Origin: Bacillota bacterium
Lineage (GTDB): Bacteria > Bacillota > UBA4882 > UBA10575
Assembly: GCA_012512605.1 (NCBI GenBank)
Contig: JAAZDX010000161.1
Span: forward strand, 1 to 7,179
Direction: 5' to 3'
DNA length: 7,179 bases
Part shown: positions 1-6,256 of the stretch, one piece after another
How the letters are laid out: the number at the start of each line of letters is the position of its first letter
How positions within the stretch are numbered: position 1 is the first letter of the stretch
Position numbers and translations under genes: made by a program
The notes under the pieces: generated by a model
Seen by the model: only the letters and a program-made list of their open reading frames with translations
Database searches by the model: none
What the model was told of the DNA's origin: nothing

Positions 1-11
1 CTATATGCACC

Positions 12-25
12 AATATTATAATATT
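12..25. promoter_or_regulatory. AT-only perfect palindrome with embedded TATAAT, upstream of ndh
   Basis: The 14-base sequence AATATTATAATATT is its own exact reverse complement and contains a consensus -10 hexamer, TATAAT, at 17-22. If that hexamer is a real -10 box, its -35 box would lie before the window. The left half resembles half of a PerR/Fur-type box (TTATAAT), but the right half does not continue that 7-1-7 pattern, so no regulator is assigned. A second possible -10 (TAAAAT, 66-71) has no properly spaced -35. The site lies about 100 bases before the first gene of a same-strand series, a suitable place for a promoter or operator, but AT-rich DNA yields such palindromes by chance. Confidence 0.25.
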
Positions 26-121
26 ATTTACCTTCATTGTAACATATATTTGCTGCTCTTCGCTCTAAAATAATGGCTTTGTCTCTTACTTAAGTTGTTG
101 TGAAAGGACGGATTGGATCGA

Positions 122-2233
122 ATGAATAAAATCGTGATCATCGGCGGGGGCTACGCCGGCATCCTGACGGCCAAGAAATTAGCGAAAAAATTTAAGAACG
201 ACACGACGACGTCGATTACAATTATCGACAAGAACTCCTTTCATACAATGCTTACCGAGCTCCATGAGGTTGCGGCGGGACGAGTTGAGGAGGACAGCAT
301 TAGAATAAGCTTTCGCAAGGTCTTTGCCGGTCGCCGGGTTCGTTTTGTTCAAGACTATATCGAGTCGGTTGACCGCCAACAAAAAAAGGTCTTTGGCCGT
401 AACGGGTCCTATGCCTATGACTATCTGGTGATAGCGGCTGGTTCGCGACCGACTTATCTATGCATTCCAGGAGCAGAGGAATATTCCCTGCCGCTCTGGT
501 CTTACGACGACGCGGTTCGGCTGCGGGAACATATTCTTGACCGATTTCGCCGGGCGGCGGTCGTAACTAACCGGCTGGAAAGGGGCAGGTTGCTTACTTT
601 CCATATTGTAGGTGCCGGTTTAACGGGAGTGGAAATGGCAGGGGAGCTTGCAGAATATGTGCCGATTCTATGCGAACGGTTCGAGATTGACCGGGAAGAA
701 GTCTCTTTATTCAATGTCGACCTTGTTTCACGTCCCGTGCCGACCCTTCCGGAAAAGCTTTCGGCCAAAATAAAACGCCGTCTTGAGAAGATGGGCGTAC
801 AGCTGCTCCTTAATACCCGGGTCGTTGCGGTTGGCGCCGATTACATCGATTTGAGTAATGGGGATCGGGTCAGCAGGCAGGCGACCGGCACGGTGATCTG
901 GGTGGCCGGGATCGAATCGGCCCATATAACCCAGAAGGCCGGTGAGGTCGTGACCTGTGCGGAAGGGGGACGGCTGGATACCGACAAATACCTTCGGAGT
1001 ATTGATGACGAAAGGCTGTATGTGGCCGGTGATAACATCAACTACACTCCAGAGGGCGCGTCCGAGCCTGTTCCGCAAATGGTGGAAAACTGTGAGCAAA
1101 GTGCCGCCCTGGTCGCGCAGAACATCTATGTCGCGATCACCGGTAAAGGCCAACTTAAAGAGTATAAGCCCACCTTCCACGGGGTGATGATCTCTATCGG
1201 TGGCCGTTACGGGGTCGCGCGGGTTGGTCGGCCCGGGTTCATGGTAAACCTGCCGTCTTTCTTGGCAATGTTCACTAAACACTTCATCAATATCGTCTAT
1301 TTCGTGCAGGTGCTTGGTTGGAATAAGGTATTCAGCTATCTCAAGCATGAATTTTTCACAATCCGTAATAAACGCAGTTTTGTCGGTGGACACTTGAGCA
1401 ACCGGACGCCCAGTTTTCTCCTTGTTCCCCTCCGGCTTTGGCTTGGTGGCGTCTGGCTTTTCGAAGGGATTATGAAGATCGTTGGCGGTTGGTTGCGTTC
1501 GCCTAAACTTACTGGTTTCTTCGGTGGGGCCAACGCTTGGTACGACTCTCTACTGGGGAAGGCCGCCGACGGAATCAATGCCGCGACGAATGCGGCAGCA
1601 GTAAACGATGCGGTGACGGCTGCAACTGGGGCGGCAACCCCGGTCGTCGATGCAGTAACAGCTGCTACCGAGGCGGTAACTTCACTCCCAGATGTGGTGA
1701 CAGCGGCGACGGAGGCAGTACCTGCGGTGGTTGATGCAGTAACCGCCGCCACTGGAGTAGTACCGGAGGCGGTTGCTTCGGCGGGGACCGTGGTTATGAA
1801 CTGGGATATCCTTGGCCTTTTCAAAATGCTCTTTGTCAGCGGCAAGCCAGTCCTCGACTCCACGATTGCCGATTATGCCTTCAAACTGGATATCCCCATT
1901 TTAAACTGGTTTCTTAACACCTTTGTTTTGCCTTACGATTGGGTGCAGGTGGCGATGCAGACTTTTGTTGTGGCGGCCGAGGTTCTGATCGGGTTGGCGT
2001 TAATTGCCGGCTTGTTTACGACACCGGCCAGCGTATTAGCGCTCGTCTTGCTGTTTATGTTCGTGTCGACCACCGGTCTGTACCTTTCAAGTTTTTGGAT
2101 GCTCTTTGCCGCAATCGCCCTGCTGTGGGGCGCGGGTAGCATCTTTGGTCTCGACTATTATATTACCCCCCTTCTGAAAAAGGCCTGGAAGCGGTTGGGT
2201 TGGGTTAGGCGGTTATATATCTATCATGATTAA
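122..2233 (+). CDS. ndh: Type II NADH:quinone oxidoreductase fused to a DoxX-like membrane domain
   Basis: This flavoenzyme is predicted to oxidise NADH on the cytoplasmic face and reduce membrane quinone without pumping ions. In 703-residue numbering, the FAD-binding GGGYAGI lies at 8-14, the NADH-binding GAGLTGVE at 164-171, and the VAGDN flavin motif at 301-305. The NDH-2 part ends near residue 420, the usual family length. The C-terminal 280 residues are extra: a membrane segment at about 434-455 with a DoxX-like RLWLGGVWLFEGIMKI, a 150-residue loop with a 14-residue repeat, then three membrane segments (about 608-630, 635-654, 656-675) and a Lys/Arg-rich tail. Positive-inside logic places the tail in the cytoplasm and the repeat loop outside. 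The start is ambiguous: TTG at 113 adds three residues and lies 4 bases after AAAGGA (103-108); ATG at 122 lies 13 bases after it. I chose ATG because the FAD motif then begins at the usual distance. Neighbours suggest the ndh2 role of flavin-based electron transfer; that role is inferred. Confidence 0.92.
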   Translation: MNKIVIIGGGYAGILTAKKLAKKFKNDTTTSITIIDKNSFHTMLTELHEVAAGRVEEDSIRISFRKVFAGRRVRFVQDYIESVDRQQKKVFGRNGSYAYDYLVIAAGSRPTYLCIPGAEEYSLPLWSYDDAVRLREHILDRFRRAAVVTNRLERGRLLTFHIVGAGLTGVEMAGELAEYVPILCERFEIDREEVSLFNVDLVSRPVPTLPEKLSAKIKRRLEKMGVQLLLNTRVVAVGADYIDLSNGDRVSRQATGTVIWVAGIESAHITQKAGEVVTCAEGGRLDTDKYLRSIDDERLYVAGDNINYTPEGASEPVPQMVENCEQSAALVAQNIYVAITGKGQLKEYKPTFHGVMISIGGRYGVARVGRPGFMVNLPSFLAMFTKHFINIVYFVQVLGWNKVFSYLKHEFFTIRNKRSFVGGHLSNRTPSFLLVPLRLWLGGVWLFEGIMKIVGGWLRSPKLTGFFGGANAWYDSLLGKAADGINAATNAAAVNDAVTAATGAATPVVDAVTAATEAVTSLPDVVTAATEAVPAVVDAVTAATGVVPEAVASAGTVVMNWDILGLFKMLFVSGKPVLDSTIADYAFKLDIPILNWFLNTFVLPYDWVQVAMQTFVVAAEVLIGLALIAGLFTTPASVLALVLLFMFVSTTGLYLSSFWMLFAAIALLWGAGSIFGLDYYITPLLKKAWKRLGWVRRLYIYHD
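1607..1774 (+). repeat. Four tandem 42-base (14-residue) coding repeats in the ndh fusion
   Basis: Residues 496-551 form four units starting at Asp 496, 510, 524 and 538, exactly 14 residues apart. The shared core is D(A/V)VTAAT, followed by a seven-residue variable half rich in Ala, Val and Pro. A degenerate Ala/Asn-rich stretch (about 483-495) precedes them. The DNA copies have diverged at many third positions, so this is not a recent expansion. Period 14 equals two heptads, compatible with amphipathic or packed helices. The block lies in the first loop of the DoxX-like domain, which is normally short, and is predicted to be extracytoplasmic. Its function is unknown to me; a spacer or docking element is one possibility. 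Confidence 0.85.
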
Positions 2234-3227
2234 TATTAACAAAGCACATTTGCGATCGGTCAACGAACCCGAACTTCCCAAGGACAAGCTGGAATACGAC
2301 CAAGCTATGCATCAGGTGGAGCTGAAGATCGGAAAACTTCTTCAGACTGCTCCGCCGTTGATCCGGCGTCAGACGTCCCATCTTGCCCAGGCGTTTGGAA
2401 AAGGGATCCGCGCCCGGTCCCTGCTTGCTTGCGCCATGGGGAGTGACAGCTTAATCAGTCCGGGCGCGGTTCAGGCGGCCATTGCTGTTGAGCTGTTACA
2501 TCTGGCCACGCTTATCCATGACGACATCATTGATGAGGCCGACACCCGCCGTGGCATTGACGCGTTGCATGTGAAATTTGGCCAAAAGATTGCGGTTCTT
2601 TGCGGTGACTATCTATTCTGCCTTGCTTTTGACCTTGCTTCATCCATCCCCCCCCGGGAGGTGGACCGGAATAAGGTTGGCAGTGTGCTCCCTTCCTACT
2701 TTACCGAGATCTGCCTCGGTGAAATCCGCGAAGTTAGTAATACCGGGAATCTTGCCCTTACCGAAGGGGAGTATTTCCGGATCATCTCCGAGAAAACGGC
2801 GGCACTGTTTCAGGCATCCTTTCATGCCGGGTTCCTGCTCTCCGATGAACCGCCGGAAGTCAGCGATATTTACCTGACGATCGGTAAAGAGATGGGGATC
2901 ATCTTTCAATTAGCCGACGACTGCTTAGACTTTACCTCCTCGCCCAAAAAGGCAAAAAAACCGGTGCTGATTGATTGCCGCCGCGGGGTGATGACGCTAC
3001 CCCTCATCCATGCTTTGCAGATCGATAAAACGCTCCGGGGCAAGATTGAAAGGGGCCTTGCGGAGCAGGAATTAAAGGCGGCTGTTTTGGCCGCTGGGGG
3101 GATCGAATATACCCGGTCAAAAATTGAGGAACGCCGAACAAAGGCGGAGCAGCTCATCTCAGCGCTGCGCTCTCCAGACAAACGAAACCGTCTGGAAGGG
3201 CTGCTGAAGCAGGCAGCTGCTGTATAG
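2226..3227 (+). CDS. Trans-polyprenyl diphosphate synthase (quinone side chain)
   Basis: This enzyme is predicted to extend an allylic diphosphate with isopentenyl diphosphate units to make the prenyl tail of (demethyl)menaquinone. At 333 residues it has normal family length. The first Asp-rich motif is DDIID at 99-103 and the second is DDCLD at 231-235, both complete for Mg-diphosphate binding. SEKTAALFQASF (188-199) matches the family's K-T motif. The usual GGKRxRP signature appears as GKGIRAR (58-64): Lys59 and Arg62 remain, while the first Arg and the Pro are changed. The ATG overlaps the end of ndh by 8 bases (ATGATTAA) with no good Shine-Dalgarno just upstream, so translational coupling to ndh is likely. 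Chain length cannot be read from sequence alone. In this neighbourhood it is the counterpart of Listeria dmkB; a housekeeping heptaprenyl or octaprenyl synthase (hepT/ispB type) is the alternative. Confidence 0.9.
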   Translation: MININKAHLRSVNEPELPKDKLEYDQAMHQVELKIGKLLQTAPPLIRRQTSHLAQAFGKGIRARSLLACAMGSDSLISPGAVQAAIAVELLHLATLIHDDIIDEADTRRGIDALHVKFGQKIAVLCGDYLFCLAFDLASSIPPREVDRNKVGSVLPSYFTEICLGEIREVSNTGNLALTEGEYFRIISEKTAALFQASFHAGFLLSDEPPEVSDIYLTIGKEMGIIFQLADDCLDFTSSPKKAKKPVLIDCRRGVMTLPLIHALQIDKTLRGKIERGLAEQELKAAVLAAGGIEYTRSKIEERRTKAEQLISALRSPDKRNRLEGLLKQAAAV

Positions 3228-3254
3228 AAAAAACTGTGGAAGGGAAAGACGGCG

Positions 3255-4208
3255 ATGCAAGTTAGCCCGGCGACTTTGGGCGAGAAAACAAGAGGGCAAG
3301 ATCTAGTTAAGCGGTTTTTGTGCTATGTTGAGATCAAGACCAAAATCACCAGCGTCTTTCCTTTTTTGATGGGATTGGCCTATCTCTTTGCGTCTGGTTA
3401 TAAGATTGACCTGCCTAGGACCGCCGTGTTTTTCCTCGGCATGTTTTGTTTTGATTTAACGGCGACGATGCTGAACAATTATTGCGATACGAAAAACAAC
3501 CAAGCGACCCTTCCTTTTCGGCGGCGCGCGGCCAAAGGGCTCCTGCTTCTAATGTTTGCGGTCAGCGTCGCTTTAGGACTATACCTTGTTTACCTGTCGG
3601 ACTTAGTAGTTTTGTTCCTCGGAGCGCTTTGTTTCTTCTTTGGGATCGTTTACTCCTTCGGACCGGTTCCTCTTTCCCACGGTCCCTACGGGGAGATCGT
3701 CTCCGGCTTCTTTTACGGGCTGGTCATCCCGGCGCTCTTGTTTTACATAAATGTGCCCGCGGGCGGCCTTTTTTCTTATGGGCTGGCCGGTGGGAAACTG
3801 TCGGTCGTTATTGAGATCCGTGCCGCTTTAGGCCTCCTGATCGGATCCGTTGTTCCGTTCTGTCTTACGGCCAATATCATGCTGGCCAACAATATATGTG
3901 ATGTTGAACGCGATGTGGCGGTTAGCAGATACACACTGGCCTTTTACCTTGGAGAGAAAGCGTTGTGGCTTTTCGCCGCGCTGTACTATATAGCATATCT
4001 GTCGGTGGTTGCCCTGGTTATACTGGGATTTCTTTCGCCCCTGAGCTTGCTCCTGTTACTTACGGTGTTTCCGGTCCAAAAGAACATCAATCTGTTCTTT
4101 ACGCAGCAGAGCAAAGATGAGACCTTCAATGTTGCGGTAAAAAATTTCCTTATTGTGATGGTTCCCCACACTGCCCTGATTTTCCTGGGTGGCTTGCTGT
4201 CGGCTTAA
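3255..4208 (+). CDS. UbiA/MenA-family prenyltransferase
   Basis: This polytopic membrane enzyme probably attaches the polyprenyl chain to 1,4-dihydroxy-2-naphthoate or a related aromatic acid, the membrane step of (demethyl)menaquinone synthesis. It has 317 residues, mostly hydrophobic helices. The first Asp-rich motif region is NNYCDTKNN at 74-82: against the usual NDxxDxxxD, Asp78 is kept but the second and ninth positions are Asn. The second motif is intact as NNICDVERD (212-220), followed by a MenA-like RYTLAFYLG. YSFGPVPLSHGPYGE (133-147) matches the MenA loop before the next helix. The start ATG has a good Shine-Dalgarno (AGGGA, 3241-3245) 9 bases upstream and follows the prenyl synthase by 27 bases, so co-transcription is likely. 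By context it matches Listeria dmkA; the exact aromatic acceptor is not shown. Confidence 0.88.
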   Translation: MQVSPATLGEKTRGQDLVKRFLCYVEIKTKITSVFPFLMGLAYLFASGYKIDLPRTAVFFLGMFCFDLTATMLNNYCDTKNNQATLPFRRRAAKGLLLLMFAVSVALGLYLVYLSDLVVLFLGALCFFFGIVYSFGPVPLSHGPYGEIVSGFFYGLVIPALLFYINVPAGGLFSYGLAGGKLSVVIEIRAALGLLIGSVVPFCLTANIMLANNICDVERDVAVSRYTLAFYLGEKALWLFAALYYIAYLSVVALVILGFLSPLSLLLLLTVFPVQKNINLFFTQQSKDETFNVAVKNFLIVMVPHTALIFLGGLLSA

Positions 4209-4478
4209 TTATTAATTTTTTGCTATTGCCGAAGCTTAGAGTGCCTGTCCCGGTAACAAAACAGGGTGGAGGGGGCTTAATTAATTTATTGCCCTTGTTG
4301 AATGAGTTGGTAGCTTTAACAAGGATATGGTCTGGATCTGGTTTTCGCATGAAAGGCGGTGATCGGGGTCTGAGGGACCGGGTGGTACGAAAAATCAATT
4401 AGCATGAGCGGTGGTTCCTAATTGGCGATGTCCGTTTCTTTGGACGGAAAACTAATGACTATTAAAGGGGGTTAAGGT
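4209..4478 (+). promoter_or_regulatory. Gap with several inverted repeats before the FMN lipoprotein gene; possible structured leader
   Basis: I find no convincing gene in these 270 bases; short open frames look non-coding. Several inverted repeats could fold in RNA: CCTGT/ACAGG (4244-4248 with 4261-4265); a 10-pair stem with one G-T pair (4293-4302 with 4315-4324, loop 12); GGTC/GACC (4367-4370 with 4376-4379); a perfect 7-pair stem CAATTAG/CTAATTG (4396-4402 with 4418-4424); and TCCGT/ACGGA (4431-4435 with 4444-4448). The Shine-Dalgarno AAAGGGGG (4464-4471) follows. No stem is followed by a T-run, so none is a classical intrinsic terminator, and no known riboswitch class is recognised. I see no clear promoter either. 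A leader or small regulatory RNA is possible but unproven. Confidence 0.3.
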
Positions 4479-5006
4479 ATGAAAAAATTAATCCTGTTAA
4501 TCTTGGTGGTGTTCCTTGGCGCTGGACTCTTGGCGGGTTGTGGGAAGGCGAAGCCAGAAAAGGTGAAGACCGGTCTGGCCGTAATTACCGCGGTAGACAA
4601 ATCGACCAACGCTGGTACGGGGTTGGGACGGGCGCAAATCGACGCCACGGTCGTTGCGGTTACGGTGGACAGCAAGGGTAAAATCGCAAAGTGCGTAATC
4701 GATGCGGTACAGAGCAGAATAGATTTTGATGCGTCCGGCAAAATTACTACTCCGTTGGCGACCGAATTTCCATCCTAGAATGAATTGGCTGAAGGTTACG
4801 GGATGAAGCGGGCTTCCACCATCGGGAAGGAATGGCATGAGCAAGCGGCAGCCTTTGCCCAATACGTCACCGGTAAAACCCCCGCCGAAGTAGCCGGGAT
4901 TGCCGTGGACGCGGCCAAGCGGCCGGTCAGTCGTGATCTTCTGGCGACGGTAACCGTTGGGATCGGAGATTTCCAAGCCGCCCTGGCGAAGGCAGCAGGC
5001 CAGTAA
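4479..5006 (+). pseudogene. FMN-binding-domain lipoprotein (PplA-like), interrupted by an in-frame TAG
   Basis: Read through the stop, this encodes 175 residues: a lipoprotein signal with lipobox LLAGC (lipidated Cys21), then one FMN-binding domain of the kind repeated in Listeria PplA, a surface flavoprotein that passes electrons outside the cell. The amber codon at 4776-4778 is codon 100. The same frame then continues with ELAEGYGMKRASTIGKEW (102-119), typical of this family, and Asp153-x5-Thr159, which has the spacing of an ApbE flavinylation site (Dxx[ST]GA[TS]), though with ATV in place of SGA. Both halves look well preserved and no frameshift is needed. Termination at TAG would leave 99 residues without the flavin site; the downstream half lacks a signal peptide and has only a weak TTG start (4785) without a Shine-Dalgarno. 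Options are a recent nonsense mutation (AAG to TAG), a sequencing error, or amber decoding or suppression. The start ATG has AAAGGGGG 7 bases upstream. Its neighbour apbE would be the modifying enzyme. Confidence 0.8.
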
Positions 5007-5084
5007 AGTTCGGGCGGTCGGACTGAACCTTTGAAAAACACCACCTCCGTCTATGATTAGCAAATACGGAAAAGGAACAGTAGG

Positions 5085-6128
5085 ATGAAACGACTAACCC
5101 TTTTTTTCCTCGCTTTTGTGCTGATGTTTATGGCCGGTTGTCAGCCGAAAACAACCAGATATCAGGCGGAGTTTTTGGGGCTCTTTGATACCGTAACCAC
5201 GGTCATCGGTTATGCGGAAAGTAAGGAAGAGTTTACAGCCCTCGCCCAGAAGATCCAGGAACAGCTGACCAGATACCACCGGCTGTTTGACATCTATAAC
5301 GACTATGCGGGTATTAATAATCTTAAAACCATCAATGACCATGCGGGTGATGTCCCGGTTCAGGTGGACCAAGAGCTTATTGCGCTGCTTCTCTTTGCCA
5401 GAGAGCAATACTTCGTAACCGGTGGCGCATTTAACATTGCGCTTGGGCCAGTGCTTAAGGTCTGGCACGATTACAGGACGAGCGGTATCTTGGACCCGCT
5501 TGCGGCGGAAGTTCCGCCACGGCAACTACTGGAAGAGGCCGCCCGTCATACTGCCCTTGAAGGGATGATCATCGATGAAGCCGCCGCAACGGTCTATCTT
5601 TCCGAGGCGGGAATGCGCCTTGACGTTGGGGCGGTAGCTAAAGGCTATGCTGTTGAACGGGTTGCTCAGGATCTGGAGGCCGCAGGCGTTTCTTCCCTTC
5701 TGCTCAGTGTCGGGGGAAATATCCGGGCGATCGGCGGCAAACCGGACCGCAAGGGGATTAAGCCTTGGAAGATCGGGATTAAAAACCCGGATCCCGAAAG
5801 TCCCGATCCCCAACTGTGTAACGTCTTGATCGTGGGTGAGTCGGTTGTATCGAGCGGCTCTTATGAGCGGTATTACACTGTAGACGGAACAAGGTACCAC
5901 CATATCATTGACCCGAAAACCCTGATGCCTGCGGCCTATTTTTCGAACGTAACGGTGATCTGCCGTGACTCCGGTCTTGCGGATGCGCTGTCGACGGCCC
6001 TCTTTAATCTGCCCCTTGCGGTTGGCAAGGGGCTTGTCGAAGGGATGGATGGTGTTGAAGCTTTATGGGTGATAGAAAGCGGCGAGGTCATTTATTCGGC
6101 CGGGTTCGGTGGTTACCGGGCAGATTAG
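5085..6128 (+). CDS. apbE: FAD:protein FMN transferase, ApbE family lipoprotein
   Basis: ApbE enzymes split FAD and attach FMN covalently to a Ser or Thr of exported target proteins, using Mg2+. This 347-residue protein has normal length and starts with a lipoprotein signal with lipobox FMAGC (lipidated Cys19), so it acts outside the cytoplasmic membrane. Family motifs: FDTVTTV (34-40), RLDVGAVAKGYAVERV (178-193), SVGGNIRAIGG (208-218), SSGSYERYY (256-264), HHIIDPKT (272-279) and SGLADALSTAL (296-306), where Asp300 and Thr304 lie in the metal-binding motif. All key positions appear intact. The ATG has AAAGGA 8 bases upstream and follows the interrupted flavoprotein gene by 78 bases, consistent with one transcript. 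It corresponds to Listeria fmnB by context; its natural target is probably the upstream lipoprotein. Confidence 0.93.
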   Translation: MKRLTLFFLAFVLMFMAGCQPKTTRYQAEFLGLFDTVTTVIGYAESKEEFTALAQKIQEQLTRYHRLFDIYNDYAGINNLKTINDHAGDVPVQVDQELIALLLFAREQYFVTGGAFNIALGPVLKVWHDYRTSGILDPLAAEVPPRQLLEEAARHTALEGMIIDEAAATVYLSEAGMRLDVGAVAKGYAVERVAQDLEAAGVSSLLLSVGGNIRAIGGKPDRKGIKPWKIGIKNPDPESPDPQLCNVLIVGESVVSSGSYERYYTVDGTRYHHIIDPKTLMPAAYFSNVTVICRDSGLADALSTALFNLPLAVGKGLVEGMDGVEALWVIESGEVIYSAGFGGYRAD

Positions 6129-6256
6129 CCATGATAACGCGGGAACGAATAATGCGGTGCGGGGTAATTGCAAGACGAATATCGGAGGATGGAAAAGAGA
6201 ATAGAATGTAGAGCATAGAATAGAGAACGTGAACTTTGAAGGGGGAATGGTTGGTA

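Noticed and set aside
17..71. Complete sigma-70 promoter for ndh
   Set aside because: TATAAT at 17-22 has its -35 outside the window, and TAAAAT at 66-71 has no -35 at 16-18 bases.
728..1393. 221-residue minus-strand open frame inside ndh
   Set aside because: It lies wholly opposite the well-supported NDH-2 domain and has no recognisable motif.
1336..1863. Long open frame on the minus strand opposite the ndh repeat, rich in Ala/Thr/Ser
   Set aside because: It mirrors the repeat-bearing and membrane coding region of ndh; its low-complexity product and lack of a good start signal mark it as a shadow frame.
4241..4266. GTGCCTGTCCC, similar to REP-like elements seen in some Firmicutes
   Set aside because: There is a single copy with only a 5-pair stem and 12-base loop, no paired partner and no RAYT transposase nearby.
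4380..4388. GGGTGGTAC, resembling the T-box core (GGGTGGNACC)
   Set aside because: The match breaks at the last conserved C, there is no recognisable Stem I or T-run terminator, and the downstream gene is not an aminoacyl-tRNA synthetase or amino acid gene.
4785..5006. Separate gene starting at TTG 4785
   Set aside because: It is in the same frame as the lipoprotein N-terminus, begins mid-domain, and lacks a Shine-Dalgarno and signal peptide; it is better read as the second half of one interrupted gene.
4497..5063. 188-residue minus-strand open frame across the lipoprotein gene
   Set aside because: It is opposite a domain with clear family motifs on the plus strand, so it is a shadow frame, although it is longer than either half of the interrupted gene.
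6129..6256. Bidirectional terminator expected between convergent apbE and LOG genes
   Set aside because: No GC-rich hairpin with a flanking T or A run is visible; there is only a weak direct repeat AGAATAGA at 6198-6205 and 6217-6224.
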